This document shows, one piece after another, positions 35,477 through 44,334 of a stretch of DNA of 64,000 nucleotides. The notes beneath the pieces are model-generated. The model did no database searches. It worked only from the letters and a program-made list of their open reading frames with translations, and was not told the origin of the DNA. Position numbers and translations under genes: made by a program. The stretch covers positions 124,001 to 188,000 of the forward strand of contig NZ_JBQKME010000001.1 of assembly GCF_052115865.1 (NCBI RefSeq), read 5' to 3'. The first letter of the stretch is position 1. Each line of letters starts with the position of its first letter. The DNA is from Fundicoccus_A sp052115865 (lineage in GTDB: Bacteria > Bacillota > Bacilli > Lactobacillales > Aerococcaceae).

Positions 35477-36679
35477 TTATTCACCTAAAGACCAGTTAAT
35501 TCCCTCAAACAATGGAATCCCCTCATATTGAATGCCGTAAACAAATGGACGATTCACAATCATTTCAATCGGATCTTCTTCAATCGGTGCTGAGGTAGTC
35601 TCGATATCCATTTCAGTGACGGCTGCAGCTTCTGTTCCGTTTTCATCTAATTTAAATATAATGGACTGCAATATTTTGCTAATTGCTAGCTCTTCATCAT
35701 CATGAGTTGAAAACTGTGTCTCACCTAAAGAATCCGTAAAGTTCTCTAAACCAAGGAGGGCAAGTGTCTCGGTTAAATCAAATGAAGCTCGCATGCTCCA
35801 TTTAGGCAAGGACAACTCAACTTTTGCTTCCGTCCAATCCGCTGCACTAGCCGCTTCTTGATAGAACGCCCACATCTCCTCATTTGTCGCCGCTTCCTCC
35901 GGTAAAACCACCAACAACTCAGCCCCATTCACATACGGCAATTTTACCGCCTGAAATGCCTCTGTCTCCAAATAAGCAAAATACTCCGACTGGAACATCA
36001 TATCCACCATCGTTTCTTTTTCAACCTCATAATAAATATCACTGCTAGTCGCATCTTCAGAGAAAGTATCGACCCAATTGGATTTAAAGTAAAGCAAATT
36101 CATAAGTATTAATTGTAAGTTTTCATTAGTCGTTAATTCAGCAATCCGATCTTCAGTAAAATAAGGATCAATCAAATGATTGGTAAAATCAGCTATTTCT
36201 GTATTTAATTGCTCATAACTGGCTTCATTTTGGAAATCTACAGCTTCTACTTTTCCTTGAAGTTGTTCGACAGCTTTGATAAAGTCTTGATGCCAATCTT
36301 GATCTTCTGGTCCTAATACCACTTGCATCGTATTGAAAGGCATTTCTTCTTGCGTAGTCACATTGTCTAAAAAATCACTTAATTGCGAATAATAATCTTC
36401 TGCTTCATAGCCTGGGTAAACAAGAAGTTCCGTCAATTGCGACTTTTCATCTTCCGTTAAACCAGCTTCCAATACTGCTAAAGTTAAATAATAGGAAAAA
36501 GGTGAATAAACGATATTCTCATTATTTCCTGTATTGAAATTTTCTCTTAAGGTTTCCGTAAAAGACTGCGCTTGCTCTGCTAAATCATTTGTGAATGTTT
36601 CTTCTGCTTGTATCGTCGGGATCGTTGATGCAAGTGTGATGGCAGCAACAGCGAATCGGATTATCCATTTTTTAATCAT
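35477..36679 (-). CDS. secreted serpin (serine protease inhibitor)
   Basis: 400 residues. A signal peptide of about 25 residues (IQAEE) precedes a full-length serpin fold: NENIVYSPFSYYLTLAVLEAG, LMNLLYFKSNWVDTFS, VDMMFQSEYFAYLE and VNRPFVYGIQY. The hinge GTEAAAVTEM (348-357) keeps the small residues needed for loop insertion, so it is probably inhibitory; counting from the hinge places P1-P1' near Thr362-Ser363. No LPXTG or lipobox. Serpins are scattered and uncommon in Firmicutes. An exact 16-bp motif copy lies inside the coding sequence (SSDIYY). Confidence 0.88.
   Translation of the reverse strand: MIKKWIIRFAVAAITLASTIPTIQAEETFTNDLAEQAQSFTETLRENFNTGNNENIVYSPFSYYLTLAVLEAGLTEDEKSQLTELLVYPGYEAEDYYSQLSDFLDNVTTQEEMPFNTMQVVLGPEDQDWHQDFIKAVEQLQGKVEAVDFQNEASYEQLNTEIADFTNHLIDPYFTEDRIAELTTNENLQLILMNLLYFKSNWVDTFSEDATSSDIYYEVEKETMVDMMFQSEYFAYLETEAFQAVKLPYVNGAELLVVLPEEAATNEEMWAFYQEAASAADWTEAKVELSLPKWSMRASFDLTETLALLGLENFTDSLGETQFSTHDDEELAISKILQSIIFKLDENGTEAAAVTEMDIETTSAPIEEDPIEMIVNRPFVYGIQYEGIPLFEGINWSLGE
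36031..36046 (-). repeat. 16-bp dispersed motif, exact copy inside the serpin gene
   Basis: AATAAATATCACTGCT on the plus strand, read in the serpin frame as SSDIYY. It is the only exact copy found inside a coding sequence. Confidence 0.85.
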
Positions 36680-36783
36680 AAGAATCTCCTTTATGAATCA
36701 TTTATTAAAGCCAGTATAACACGTTTAAGTAATCGCTTTAATTAAAAACACCGATTGTCATCAGGATGATATAAATGTAAAAA

Positions 36784-36816
36784 AACTAAACTTGATGATC
36801 ACCATCAAGTTTAGTT
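36784..36816 (-). terminator. intrinsic terminator of the small basic protein gene
   Basis: AACTAAACTTGATG pairs with CATCAAGTTTAGTT. Read on the minus strand it is followed by a run of seven T. Confidence 0.82.
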
Positions 36817-36826
36817 CAATAGATAA

Positions 36827-36943
36827 TTATGCAACCCCACGGCGCTTAGCTTCCTTAATCGCTTTCAATGCTCGACGACGCGTTTTGATATTCGGACTTT
36901 TCAGTTGACGATAAGCCCGCGATTTAGTTTGTTTGTTTGTCAT
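36827..36943 (-). CDS. small basic protein, putative metal-homeostasis type
   Basis: 38 residues, very basic (YRQLKSPNIKTRRRALKAIKEAKRRG). The LKSPNIKTRRRALK core resembles a small protein family annotated in streptococci and relatives as putative metal homeostasis protein; this recollection is not verified here. ATG 36943 lies eight bases after GAAGGGG; the longer frame to 37009 would include the promoter and is rejected. Its own promoter with a Zur-like operator and its own terminator support a real monocistronic gene. Confidence 0.6.
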   Translation of the reverse strand: MTNKQTKSRAYRQLKSPNIKTRRRALKAIKEAKRRGVA

Positions 36944-36966
36944 AATAAATATCCCCTTCGTTGAAT

Positions 36967-37014
36967 AGTAATCATTACTGTTTGTATTGTATACCCTGTA
37001 GGAAATCATGTCAA
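36967..37014 (-). promoter_or_regulatory. promoter with Zur-like palindromic operator
   Basis: On the minus strand TTGACA (37009-37014) and TACAAT (36986-36991) are 17 bases apart, a near-consensus sigma-A promoter. The perfect palindrome AGTAATCATTACT (36967-36979) begins just downstream of the start point and matches the core GTAATNATTAC of Gram-positive Zur boxes. Repression by a zinc or related metal sensor is inferred. Confidence 0.6.
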
Positions 37015-37226
37015 TAATTTTTAATTGTAGGAAGATTGAGTTTAGTCATTGCTTTGTTAAGTGGCAGATTCTGCTTTCATTTGTGCCACTTATATGACAA
37101 TTCCAGACAATTATCTATACTAGTGGGGCAGTGCCAAATCGTCCACCATTCAGTCATCACCACTTAGCGCATAAGGGACTACACAACTTATTAAGTTTAC
37201 AAGATTTTTGGACTTGACTATGCTGA

Positions 37227-37759
37227 TTTCATCCGAACGGTTGGTCCGCGCTCGTTTGAAAAGCATGTTTCATCCGAGCGGTTAGCTCGCGCTCGTTTGA
37301 AATGGTGGTTTCATCCGAGCGGTCAGTTCGCGCTCGTTTGAAATGGCAGTTTCATCCGAGCGGTTAGTTCGCGCTCGTTTGAAATGGTGGTTTCATCCGA
37401 GCGGTCAGTTCGCGCTCGTTTGAAATGGTGGTTTCATCCGAGCGGTCAGTTCGCGCTCGTTTGAAATGGTGGTTTCATCCGAGCGGTTAGTTCGCGCTCG
37501 TTTGAAATGGTGGTTTCATCCGAGCGGCTGGTCCGCGCTCGTTTGAAAAGCATGTTTCATCCGAGCGGCTGGTCTGCGCTCGTTTGAAATGGCAGTTTCA
37601 TCCGAGCGGTTGGTTCGCGCTCGTTTGAAAAGCAAGTTTCATCCGAGCGGTCAGTTCGCGCTCGTTTGAAAAGCAAGTTTCATCCGAGCGGCTGGTTCGC
37701 GCTCGTTTGAAAAGTATGTTTCATCCGAGCGGTTGGTTTGTGCTCGTTTGAAAAGCTGA
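37227..37759. repeat. tandem hairpin array C (41-bp period, 13 units)
   Basis: Units begin TTTCATCCGAGCGG, continue with a variable TTAGTT/TCAGTT/CTGGTC core and CGCGCTCGTTTGAAA, then a 6-7 base linker such as TGGTGG or AGCATG. Each unit is an imperfect hairpin (TTTCATCCGAGCG against CGCTCGTTTGAAA). The period is exactly 41 bp. The same unit family forms array F at 51832. No unique spacers. Confidence 0.92.
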
Positions 37760-37785
37760 TACTAAGTCCATATAACTCAGATTAT

Positions 37786-38236
37786 AAGCCATGAAGAGTC
37801 ATTCCCTGGCACATCCTCTGAGTTATATGCCATGAAGAGTCATTCCCTGGCACATCCTCTGAGTTATATGCCATGAAGAGCCATTCCCTGGCACATCCTT
37901 TGAGATATATGCCATGAAGAGTCATTCCCTGGCACATCCTCTGAGTTATATGCCATGAAGAGCCATTCCCTAGCACATCCTTTGAGATATATGCCATGAA
38001 GAGCTATTCCCTGGCACATCCTCTGAGATATATGCCGATAAGGGCGATCATTCGGCACATAACTCAGATTATATGCTCAATAAGTTCACCATTCGGCACA
38101 TAACTCAGATTATATGCTCAATAAGTTCACCATTCGGCACATAACTCAGATTATATGCTCAATAAGTTCACCATTCGGCATATAACTTAGATTATATGCT
38201 TAATGAGCACTCCATTCGGCCACGGATATACCTTTC
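37786..38236. repeat. tandem repeat array D (41-bp period, 11 units)
   Basis: It directly follows array C with a different unit: ATGCCATGAAGAGTCATT...GGCACATCCTCTGAGTTAT, shifting after six units to ATGCTCAATAAGTTCACC...GGCACATAACTCAGATTAT. Starts fall exactly 41 bp apart over ten steps. A shorter palindromic core (ATATGCC...GGCACAT) is present. C-rich, G-poor DNA follows up to 38302. Confidence 0.88.
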
Positions 38237-38309
38237 TTGGCCATTCCCACCCAATTCCGGCCAGCAATCCTCCTTCCATAACCACTCCCACCACCTCCAT
38301 CCGATTTAC

Positions 38310-38325
38310 AGCAGTGATATTTATT
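38310..38325 (+). repeat. 16-bp dispersed motif, exact copy
   Basis: AGCAGTGATATTTATT right after the C-rich flank of array D and about 78 bases before the LLM oxidoreductase start. Confidence 0.87.
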
Positions 38326-38402
38326 TAAAAGGTCTTTTACTAGAATTATTGGTATACTAGGTTAGAATATATATAGGATGATTTTATGGAAAGAGGGATT
38401 GA

Positions 38403-39407
38403 ATGAGATTAGCAGTGCATGATTTGGTGACTTTGAATCACGGGGAGACGGTTGAGGAAGGTTACGAGCGCACGAAGCGTTTTGTGAATGAGATTGAGCA
38501 GTTAAATTTCCATCGTTATTGGTTTGCGGAACACCATAACTCGAATGATAATGCTAGTTCATCGCCAGAATTAATGGTGGCTTATATGTCGGCAATTACC
38601 AACAAATTGCGTTTGGGGACAGGTGGAACGATGATTATGCATTATTCGCCGTTGAAGATCGCGGAAAACTTCAAGACCTTAACGACTTTAGCCCCTGGTC
38701 GGGTGGACTTAGGGCTAGGTAGGGCGCCGGGGAGCGGTCACCACGAAATTATTGCTCTGGCGCAAGGGAAACCGGATGCTTTTTCAGATATGTATGATAA
38801 AATCGAAGTTATTTTGGATTACTTGAAAGATGAGCGGGCCGCTGGATTTTATGGCAATACACAGGCTGTACCTTTTGGGACTCAAACGTTACCTGAGCCT
38901 TGGATGTTAGGTTCGTCTGGGCAATCTGCGACCAAGGCAGCTGAAATGGGATTGGGTTATAGCTTTGCAAAATTCTTTGGTTTGAAAACAGAGCCAGAAG
39001 TTTTCCAGGCTTACCGCCAGCAATTTACCGCTAGCAAATTTTTTGAAAAGCCGCAAGTGATGGTAAGTTATATGATTATTGTGGCGGATACCGAAGAAGA
39101 GGCGAATTACTATGCGAAGCCGCTGGAACTATCTCGCATCGCCTTAAATAAAGGTCAAATGATTGCCAATATGGATCCAGAAGAAGTCAAAGATTTTACA
39201 TTTTCAGCTTCCGATGAGGCTTATCTTCAAGGATACTATCAAAATCGCTTTATTATTAAAGGAACGCCAACTCAAGTCGAAGCTGTTTTAGAAGATGAAA
39301 TCAACACGCTAGGGATTGACGAAGTGATGGTATACGCGCCAATTTTCGATGAAAAAGCCCGTGTGAATTCTTACCGTCATCTAGCAAAAATGTTTGGTAA
39401 AATTTAA
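38403..39407 (+). CDS. LLM class (luciferase-like) flavin-dependent oxidoreductase
   Basis: 334 residues, bacterial-luciferase-like TIM barrel: HRYWFAEHHNSNDNASSSPELMVAYM, LRLGTGGTMIMHYSPLKIAENFKTL and GRVDLGLGRAPG are the FMN/substrate blocks of the MsnO8-like group. It is probably a reduced-flavin-dependent monooxygenase or reductase of unknown substrate. It lies 15 bases upstream of an old yellow enzyme gene, so two flavoenzymes form an operon. Confidence 0.87.
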   Translation: MRLAVHDLVTLNHGETVEEGYERTKRFVNEIEQLNFHRYWFAEHHNSNDNASSSPELMVAYMSAITNKLRLGTGGTMIMHYSPLKIAENFKTLTTLAPGRVDLGLGRAPGSGHHEIIALAQGKPDAFSDMYDKIEVILDYLKDERAAGFYGNTQAVPFGTQTLPEPWMLGSSGQSATKAAEMGLGYSFAKFFGLKTEPEVFQAYRQQFTASKFFEKPQVMVSYMIIVADTEEEANYYAKPLELSRIALNKGQMIANMDPEEVKDFTFSASDEAYLQGYYQNRFIIKGTPTQVEAVLEDEINTLGIDEVMVYAPIFDEKARVNSYRHLAKMFGKI

Positions 39408-39422
39408 GAATGAGGGATTTTT

Positions 39423-40580
39423 ATGTCAAATAAATATCACGCTTTATTACATGCACCTGCTTTTCCCAATGGCGTGCAATTAGACTCACGTTTTGTCATG
39501 TCACCGATGGTGGTTGATGGGTCTTCTTATGAGGGTGATGTTCAAGACGATGACATTCGCTTTTTTGAACGTCGTGCCCAAACAGCTGCCATGCTCATTA
39601 CGGGAGCAGCAACCGTTGGACCATTTGGTAATGCCTTCGGTTATGGTCTAGGAAATTATCGTGATGATCAATTAGATGGCTTAAAAAAATTAGCGGCTAG
39701 CATGAAGTCCAAAGGTGCCAAAGCTCTAATGCAATTATTTCATCCAGGACGCCAAGCGGCCTACACCTATAAAGATGAAAAAGTGGCCTACGGTCCCAGT
39801 GATCAAGAATTTCCATTTTTAGACTATCCTGTAACCGGAATGTCTAGCCAACAAGTGGAAGCTTTGATTAAAGACTTTGGTCAGGCAACCCGTCGTGCCA
39901 TTGATGCGGGCTTTGATGGCGTTGAAATCCATGGCGCCAACCATTACTTGTTACAACAATTTTTCTCTGCCTACTCAAACCATCGCGACGATGCTTGGGG
40001 TGGCGACTTAGACCGCCGTATGGCTTTACCTTTGGCGGTGTTACGTGAGGTAAAAGTAGCTGCTCAAGAAAAAGCTGCAGATGGCTTTATTATCGGTTAC
40101 CGAATTAGCCCAGAGGAAATTCATGGTGACAATATCGGTTACCGCTTAGATGAAATGTTGGTTTTAGTTGAAGCCTTGCTTAATGAAGGACTTGACTATA
40201 TCCATACTTCCCAGTGGGGTGAAAAAGGCTATAGCAATAAGGCTCAACAAGGCCAATATGAGGACCAAGCTATCAATCAAGTGATTCGTGAAAAAATCAA
40301 TGGTCGCGCCTTGTTAATTGGGGCCGGTGACGTCACAAGTCCCGATAAGGCCTTAGAAGCTTTAGACTATGTTGATTTGGTGGCCTTGGCTTCGGCAGCC
40401 ATTGTCGAACCAGACTTTTCAGCTAAAATTAAAGCGGATCAAGCGGACACTATTTCGCTAGATATTACGGGTCGCCTCGATGACCTTGCTTTACCCAAAG
40501 AATTTTACCGCATGGCCAATACCTTAAGCCGTAGTGGTTCGATTCCTCAAACCACCCTCGAACAACTCAAAAATAAATAA
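39423..40580 (+). CDS. NADH:flavin oxidoreductase (old yellow enzyme family)
   Basis: 385 residues, FMN-containing TIM barrel. Typical blocks: VMSPMVVDGSS, EIHGANHYLLQQFFSAYSNHRDDAWGGDLDRRM with the substrate-binding His/Asn pair, YRISPEE and LLIGAGDVTSP. It reduces electrophilic alkenes or nitro compounds with NAD(P)H. Start follows AATGAGGGATTTTT. A 14-of-16 variant of the dispersed motif lies at its stop (40572-40587). Confidence 0.88.
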   Translation: MSNKYHALLHAPAFPNGVQLDSRFVMSPMVVDGSSYEGDVQDDDIRFFERRAQTAAMLITGAATVGPFGNAFGYGLGNYRDDQLDGLKKLAASMKSKGAKALMQLFHPGRQAAYTYKDEKVAYGPSDQEFPFLDYPVTGMSSQQVEALIKDFGQATRRAIDAGFDGVEIHGANHYLLQQFFSAYSNHRDDAWGGDLDRRMALPLAVLREVKVAAQEKAADGFIIGYRISPEEIHGDNIGYRLDEMLVLVEALLNEGLDYIHTSQWGEKGYSNKAQQGQYEDQAINQVIREKINGRALLIGAGDVTSPDKALEALDYVDLVALASAAIVEPDFSAKIKADQADTISLDITGRLDDLALPKEFYRMANTLSRSGSIPQTTLEQLKNK

Positions 40581-40587
40581 CGCTGCT

Positions 40588-40616
40588 GACTCGGTTCAAC
40601 TTGAACCGAGTTCTTT
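40588..40616 (+). terminator. intrinsic terminator
   Basis: ACTCGGTTC (40589-40597) pairs with GAACCGAGT (40603-40611), followed by TCTTT. It lies immediately after the degenerate 16-bp motif and before the chromate transporter ribosome binding site. Confidence 0.75.
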
Positions 40617-40635
40617 AACCGATAAAGGAGGAGTC

Positions 40636-41241
40636 ATGGAAAAAGAATATAGACACAACTTAGAACAATTAAATAAAACGCAGATTTTACGAAAGTTATT
40701 TACTTCGACCTTGACCTTGAGTGCTTTTACCTTTGGCGGAGGCTACGTCATTGTTACTTTAATGAAGAAAACTTTTGTGGACGAACTGGGCTGGATTGAA
40801 GATGAGGAAATGCTTGATTTGGTTGCGATTGCTCAGTCAGCCCCTGGCGCCATTGCTGTTAATGGGGCGATTGTTATTGGCTACAAATTAGCTGGTTTAA
40901 TTGGTGTCCTGGTTGCGATTATTGCTACCATTATTCCTCCTTTTGCCATTATTTCATTGATTTCAGTCTTTTATGAAGCTTTCCGTTCTAATACCTGGAT
41001 TGCCTTGATGCTGGAAGGGATGCAAGCAGGAGTGGGAGCCGTTATTGCTTCGGTAGTGATTCAAATGGCGATGCAAGTTTTTGATTCGAAAAACCGTATT
41101 ATGATTGCGGTCATGTTTCTAGCTTTTATTGCCAATTATTTCTTCAAGGTCAATGTGATAATTATTATCGGCATGTCAGCCGCCTTGGGCTTATTGCTTT
41201 ATTATATTGATAGGCGTAAAGGAGGGCGAACAAAGTCATGA
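40636..41241 (+). CDS. chromate transporter (CHR family), first half-size subunit
   Basis: 201 residues with about six membrane helices. The CHR signature LSAFTFGGGYVIVTLM and AQSAPGAIAVNGA are present. Half-size CHR proteins occur as adjacent pairs acting together in anion efflux. ATG 40636 follows AAAGGAGGAGTC. The stop overlaps the next start (ATGA), showing translational coupling. Confidence 0.88.
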   Translation: MEKEYRHNLEQLNKTQILRKLFTSTLTLSAFTFGGGYVIVTLMKKTFVDELGWIEDEEMLDLVAIAQSAPGAIAVNGAIVIGYKLAGLIGVLVAIIATIIPPFAIISLISVFYEAFRSNTWIALMLEGMQAGVGAVIASVVIQMAMQVFDSKNRIMIAVMFLAFIANYFFKVNVIIIIGMSAALGLLLYYIDRRKGGRTKS

Positions 41242-41792
41242 TCTACTGGCAGTTATTTATTAGTTTTTTGAAGATTGGGGCTTTTAGTTTTGGTGGCGGT
41301 TATGCGGCCATGCCGCTGATTCAAGCGGAAGTGGTGGAGACTTATCATTGGATGACCATGCAAGAATTTACAGATTTGATTACAATTTCACAGATGACTC
41401 CGGGGCCGATTGCGATTAATTCCGCAACTTTTGTAGGGACTCAAGTTGCGGGCGTTATAGGAGCAGTGGTTGCGACAATTGGGTCGGTGTTGCCGTCGGC
41501 AATTCTTGTGACGCTTATTGCTTATTTGTATAATCGTTATAAAAATATTTTGGTCTTACAATATGTCCTGAATGCCTTGCGTCCTGCGGTAGTGGCGATG
41601 ATTGCGACCGCTGGTGTTAGTATTTTGGTGACAGCCTTTTGGGGAAATGAAGTCATGGGAATTGCTACGACCAACATTTTGATGGTATTTATTTTTATGA
41701 TTTGTTTGTTTTTATTAATGAAGACAAAGATGGATCCCATTGTCGTGATGATTTTGGCTGGTGTACTGAATTTAATAACGGGATTATTCTAA
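41238..41792 (+). CDS. chromate transporter (CHR family), second half-size subunit
   Basis: 184 residues, about six membrane helices, CHR signature IGAFSFGGGYAAMPLI and ISQMTPGPIAINSATFVG. It overlaps the upstream subunit by four bases and has AGGAGGGCG upstream. The two proteins probably insert in opposite topology to form one transporter. Physiological substrate may be another oxyanion. Confidence 0.88.
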   Translation: MIYWQLFISFLKIGAFSFGGGYAAMPLIQAEVVETYHWMTMQEFTDLITISQMTPGPIAINSATFVGTQVAGVIGAVVATIGSVLPSAILVTLIAYLYNRYKNILVLQYVLNALRPAVVAMIATAGVSILVTAFWGNEVMGIATTNILMVFIFMICLFLLMKTKMDPIVVMILAGVLNLITGLF

Positions 41793-41818
41793 GCAGACCT
41801 TTTGAAGGTCTGTTTTTT
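41793..41818 (+). terminator. intrinsic terminator
   Basis: CAGACCTT (41794-41801) pairs with AAGGTCTG (41805-41812) and is followed by six T. Confidence 0.85.
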
Positions 41819-41875
41819 ACTTCCTTTACCTTCAGTTAATCTTTAGCTATTATATTTATTAAAAGAGGTGATTCG

Positions 41876-42547
41876 ATGAATAATATTTTGGTGGTGGATG
41901 ACAATATTCATACACAAGCATTAATGATGGCGATTTTAGAGGCTGAACAATTTAGTGTAACGGTGGCTAACGATGGACAAGAGGCCTTAGATATTTTGGA
42001 ATCGCGTCATATTGATTTGGCAGTGGTTGATATTATGATGCCGAATATGGATGGCTATGAATTAACAAAAATTTTACGTGAAGCCAATAATGATTTACCG
42101 ATTTTAATGATTTCGGCTAAACAGTTGCCAGCGGATAAGAAGCAAGGTTTTTTAGTGGGAATTGATGATTATATAACCAAGCCTTTTGACGAAGAAGAAA
42201 TGATTTTACGTGTTCGGGCACTGCTGCGTCGTTCTAAAATTGCGTCAGACCGGCAATTAACGGTGGGTGACGTTGTGTTAGATCTAGATGCTTTTTCTGT
42301 GACTAAGGGCGAGGATGTGCAAGTCTTGCCACAGAAGGAATTTCAATTGTTATTTAAATTACTTTCTTATCCAGGCAAGATATTTACTCGAATTCAATTA
42401 ATGGATGAAATTTGGGGGATGGATAGTGAAACTGGTTGGGAAACTGTGACGGTTCATATTGCCCGTTTGCGGAAGCGTTTTGAGGACTGGGACGAAATTG
42501 AAATTGAGTCTGTTCGTGGTCTCGGTTACCGTGCGGTGAAAAAATAA
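41876..42547 (+). CDS. OmpR/PhoB-type response regulator
   Basis: 223 residues. The receiver domain (1-120) has acidic DD at 8-9, the phosphorylation site Asp52 (VVDIMMPNMDG) and the switch Lys in YITKPFDEEE. The C-terminal winged helix (125-223) has the MDEIWG and VTVHIARLRKRF DNA-recognition blocks. It overlaps the sensor kinase gene by one base (TAATG). A degenerate 16-bp motif copy (41845-41860) precedes its ribosome binding site. Confidence 0.93.
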   Translation: MNNILVVDDNIHTQALMMAILEAEQFSVTVANDGQEALDILESRHIDLAVVDIMMPNMDGYELTKILREANNDLPILMISAKQLPADKKQGFLVGIDDYITKPFDEEEMILRVRALLRRSKIASDRQLTVGDVVLDLDAFSVTKGEDVQVLPQKEFQLLFKLLSYPGKIFTRIQLMDEIWGMDSETGWETVTVHIARLRKRFEDWDEIEIESVRGLGYRAVKK

Positions 42548-43668
42548 TGACGAAAAAAGATCATAAGACTCAGGAAAATTATATTGAAAGCAAAATTCGT
42601 TCGTTTAAAAAGTGGCGCTTAAAACCAAGAATAATTTTATCAATGGTATTTACTTTGTTGGTTTTCGGTATTTTGGTTATCACCATGCTGATTGTGACGC
42701 TGTTGTTATTTATTGGGATGCACTTTGGAATTATTACGCTTTCGCATGGCCCGTCGCTCATGATTCCCATTCTGATTTTTGGGATTACAGCGATAATTAC
42801 GGGGACCTTGGTTGCGACTTTGCTTTCGGGCATTCCGATTCGTCCAATTGACCGCTTAGTTAATGGGATGGATAAGTTGGCCAGTGGAGACTACCAAACA
42901 CAAATTGATATGGGAAAATCAGCTATTGGTCAGCGTTTAACGACAAGTTTTAATGCTTTGGCGGATGAGTTGAATCAAACCGAAATGTTGCGGTCGGACT
43001 TTGTGAATAATATGTCGCATGAATATAAAACGCCAATGGTTTCCATCCGCGGTTTTGCCAAATTGATTCAAAAGGGCAACTTGAGCCAAGAAAAAGAAGA
43101 CGAATATTTGAATATTATTATTGCCGAAATTGACCGCCTATCCTCACTGTCAACGAATATCCTTTACCTCACAAAAGTTGAAAACCAGAAAATCCTAACG
43201 GATATCGATTATTTTAACCTATCGGAGCAAATTCGCAGCTCGATTTTGTTGCTGGAAGAAAAATGGACAAGAAAAAATTTGCATTTTGAACTGAAATTCC
43301 CTGAGGTCTTCATTCATGCCAATGAAGAAATGCTGAAGCAAGTTTGGATAAATTTGATTGACAATGCGATTAAATATTCGCCTGAAGGTCAAAGGGTCGA
43401 TATTTATGTGGTTGAAAATCAAGCATCGACCATTATTGCCGTCTCAAATCAAGGCGAGACCATCGCCCAGGACAATTTCAACCGCATCTACGGCAAATTC
43501 TGGCAAGCCGACCCCTCTCGCAATAAGGAAGGCTCCGGCATCGGTCTTTCCATCGTCAAATCCATCGTCCAGCTCCATAACGGCAACATCCAGGTCGAAA
43601 GCGACAACCAATGCACCACCTTTACCGTCACCCTAAATAAATATCCCTATATTAAAGACGAGGATTAA
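42547..43668 (+). CDS. sensor histidine kinase
   Basis: 373 residues. Two membrane helices (about 29-62 and 71-95) enclose a very short external loop of about ten residues, so the signal is probably sensed in the membrane. HAMP (about 97-145) and HisKA follow with phospho-His158 in NNMSHEYKTP. The ATP-binding domain has NLIDNAIKYSP and GSGIGLSIVKSIVQLH. It partners with the response regulator upstream. The intramembrane-sensing layout and the ABC exporter nearby suggest a cell-envelope stress or antimicrobial role; this is inference. Confidence 0.92.
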   Translation: MTKKDHKTQENYIESKIRSFKKWRLKPRIILSMVFTLLVFGILVITMLIVTLLLFIGMHFGIITLSHGPSLMIPILIFGITAIITGTLVATLLSGIPIRPIDRLVNGMDKLASGDYQTQIDMGKSAIGQRLTTSFNALADELNQTEMLRSDFVNNMSHEYKTPMVSIRGFAKLIQKGNLSQEKEDEYLNIIIAEIDRLSSLSTNILYLTKVENQKILTDIDYFNLSEQIRSSILLLEEKWTRKNLHFELKFPEVFIHANEEMLKQVWINLIDNAIKYSPEGQRVDIYVVENQASTIIAVSNQGETIAQDNFNRIYGKFWQADPSRNKEGSGIGLSIVKSIVQLHNGNIQVESDNQCTTFTVTLNKYPYIKDED

Positions 43669-43717
43669 GTTGGGGAGATGGGGTGGCTAAAGAAAACCGC
43701 AAGTTAGCTTTTTTGGA

Positions 43718-44137
43718 TGGAGAATAGACAGTTGCGGGGCCTTAGTTCGTCAGTTTAGGCCCTAAACTGACAGTTGGCGAGCTGTTAATCGTCTATTTAT
43801 GCCCTAAACTGACAGTTGGCGAGCTGTTATTCGTCTATTTATGCCCTAAACTGACAATTGGCGAGCTGTTATTCGTCTGTTTAGACCCTAAACAGACAGT
43901 TGGCGAGCTGTTAATCGTCTATTTAGACCCTAAACAGACAGTTGGCGAGCTGTTATTCGTCTGTTTAGACCCTAAACTGACAGTTGGCGAGCTGTTAGTT
44001 GTCTATTTAGGCCCTAAACTGACAGTTGGCGAGTTGTTAATCGTCTATTTAGGCCCTAAACTGACGGTTGGCGAGCTGTTAATCGTCTATTTAGGCCTTA
44101 AACTGACAGTTGCGGCGCCTTAATCCGTCTTTTTACT
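43718..44137. repeat. tandem hairpin array E (42-bp period, about 10 units)
   Basis: Unit starts fall exactly 42 bp apart from 43760 to 44096 with partial units at both ends. The unit is CCCTAAACTGACAG, then TTGGCGAGCTGTTA, then TTCGTCTATTTAGG. Some units form a perfect 10-bp stem (CTAAACAGAC with GTCTGTTTAG) and have an inner ACAG/CTGT pair. A G-rich flank (43670-43686) and a C-rich flank (44166-44180) bracket it. Confidence 0.9.
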
Positions 44138-44212
44138 CAAAAATAGGCCGTTTCTCCGTCTTTCTTCAACACACCCACCCCTATGGTTTAGACTCAGTTA
44201 ATATTCATATCC

Positions 44213-44334
44213 TACAATACTTACTGAGATGAATGACCATACTTCTCTTAATCTTTTCATTTTCTTTCCTCATTGAAAGAATGAAACCGAATAGAAGCTA
44301 ACTGAACGACCAAGTGGTTAGCTTCTATTTTCTT
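44213..44334 (+). promoter_or_regulatory. candidate attenuator upstream of the ABC exporter operon
   Basis: A -10 TACAAT (44213-44218) would start transcription near 44225. A short frame, ATG 44233 to TAA 44301, encodes a 22-residue hydrophobic peptide (MTILLLIFSFSFLIERMKPN...). It spans a hairpin (TCTTTC CTCATT GAAAGA) and ends inside the terminator stem AATAGAAGCTAAC (44290-44302) with GTTAGCTTCTATT (44317-44329) plus a T-rich tail. The layout recalls bmrB-bmrCD of B. subtilis, where ribosome stalling on a leader peptide induces an ABC exporter. The ribosome binding site is weak. Confidence 0.5.

Larger units (their letters stand above)
37015..38402. other. 1.4-kb gene-free region between divergent genes
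   Basis: No coding region is credible; open frames here are translations of repeats. Contents are a hairpin at 37065-37090 (AAGTGGCA against TGCCACTT), arrays C and D, a C-rich stretch (38246-38302), an exact 16-bp motif copy at 38310 and the leader of the LLM oxidoreductase gene. Confidence 0.8.

Noticed and set aside
36827..37009. 60-residue version of the small basic protein
   Set aside because: The extra N-terminus would be encoded by the promoter and operator; ATG 36943 has the proper ribosome binding site.
37782..38058. ORFs on the minus strand in array D
   Set aside because: Periodic peptides produced by the 41-bp repeat; no start signals.
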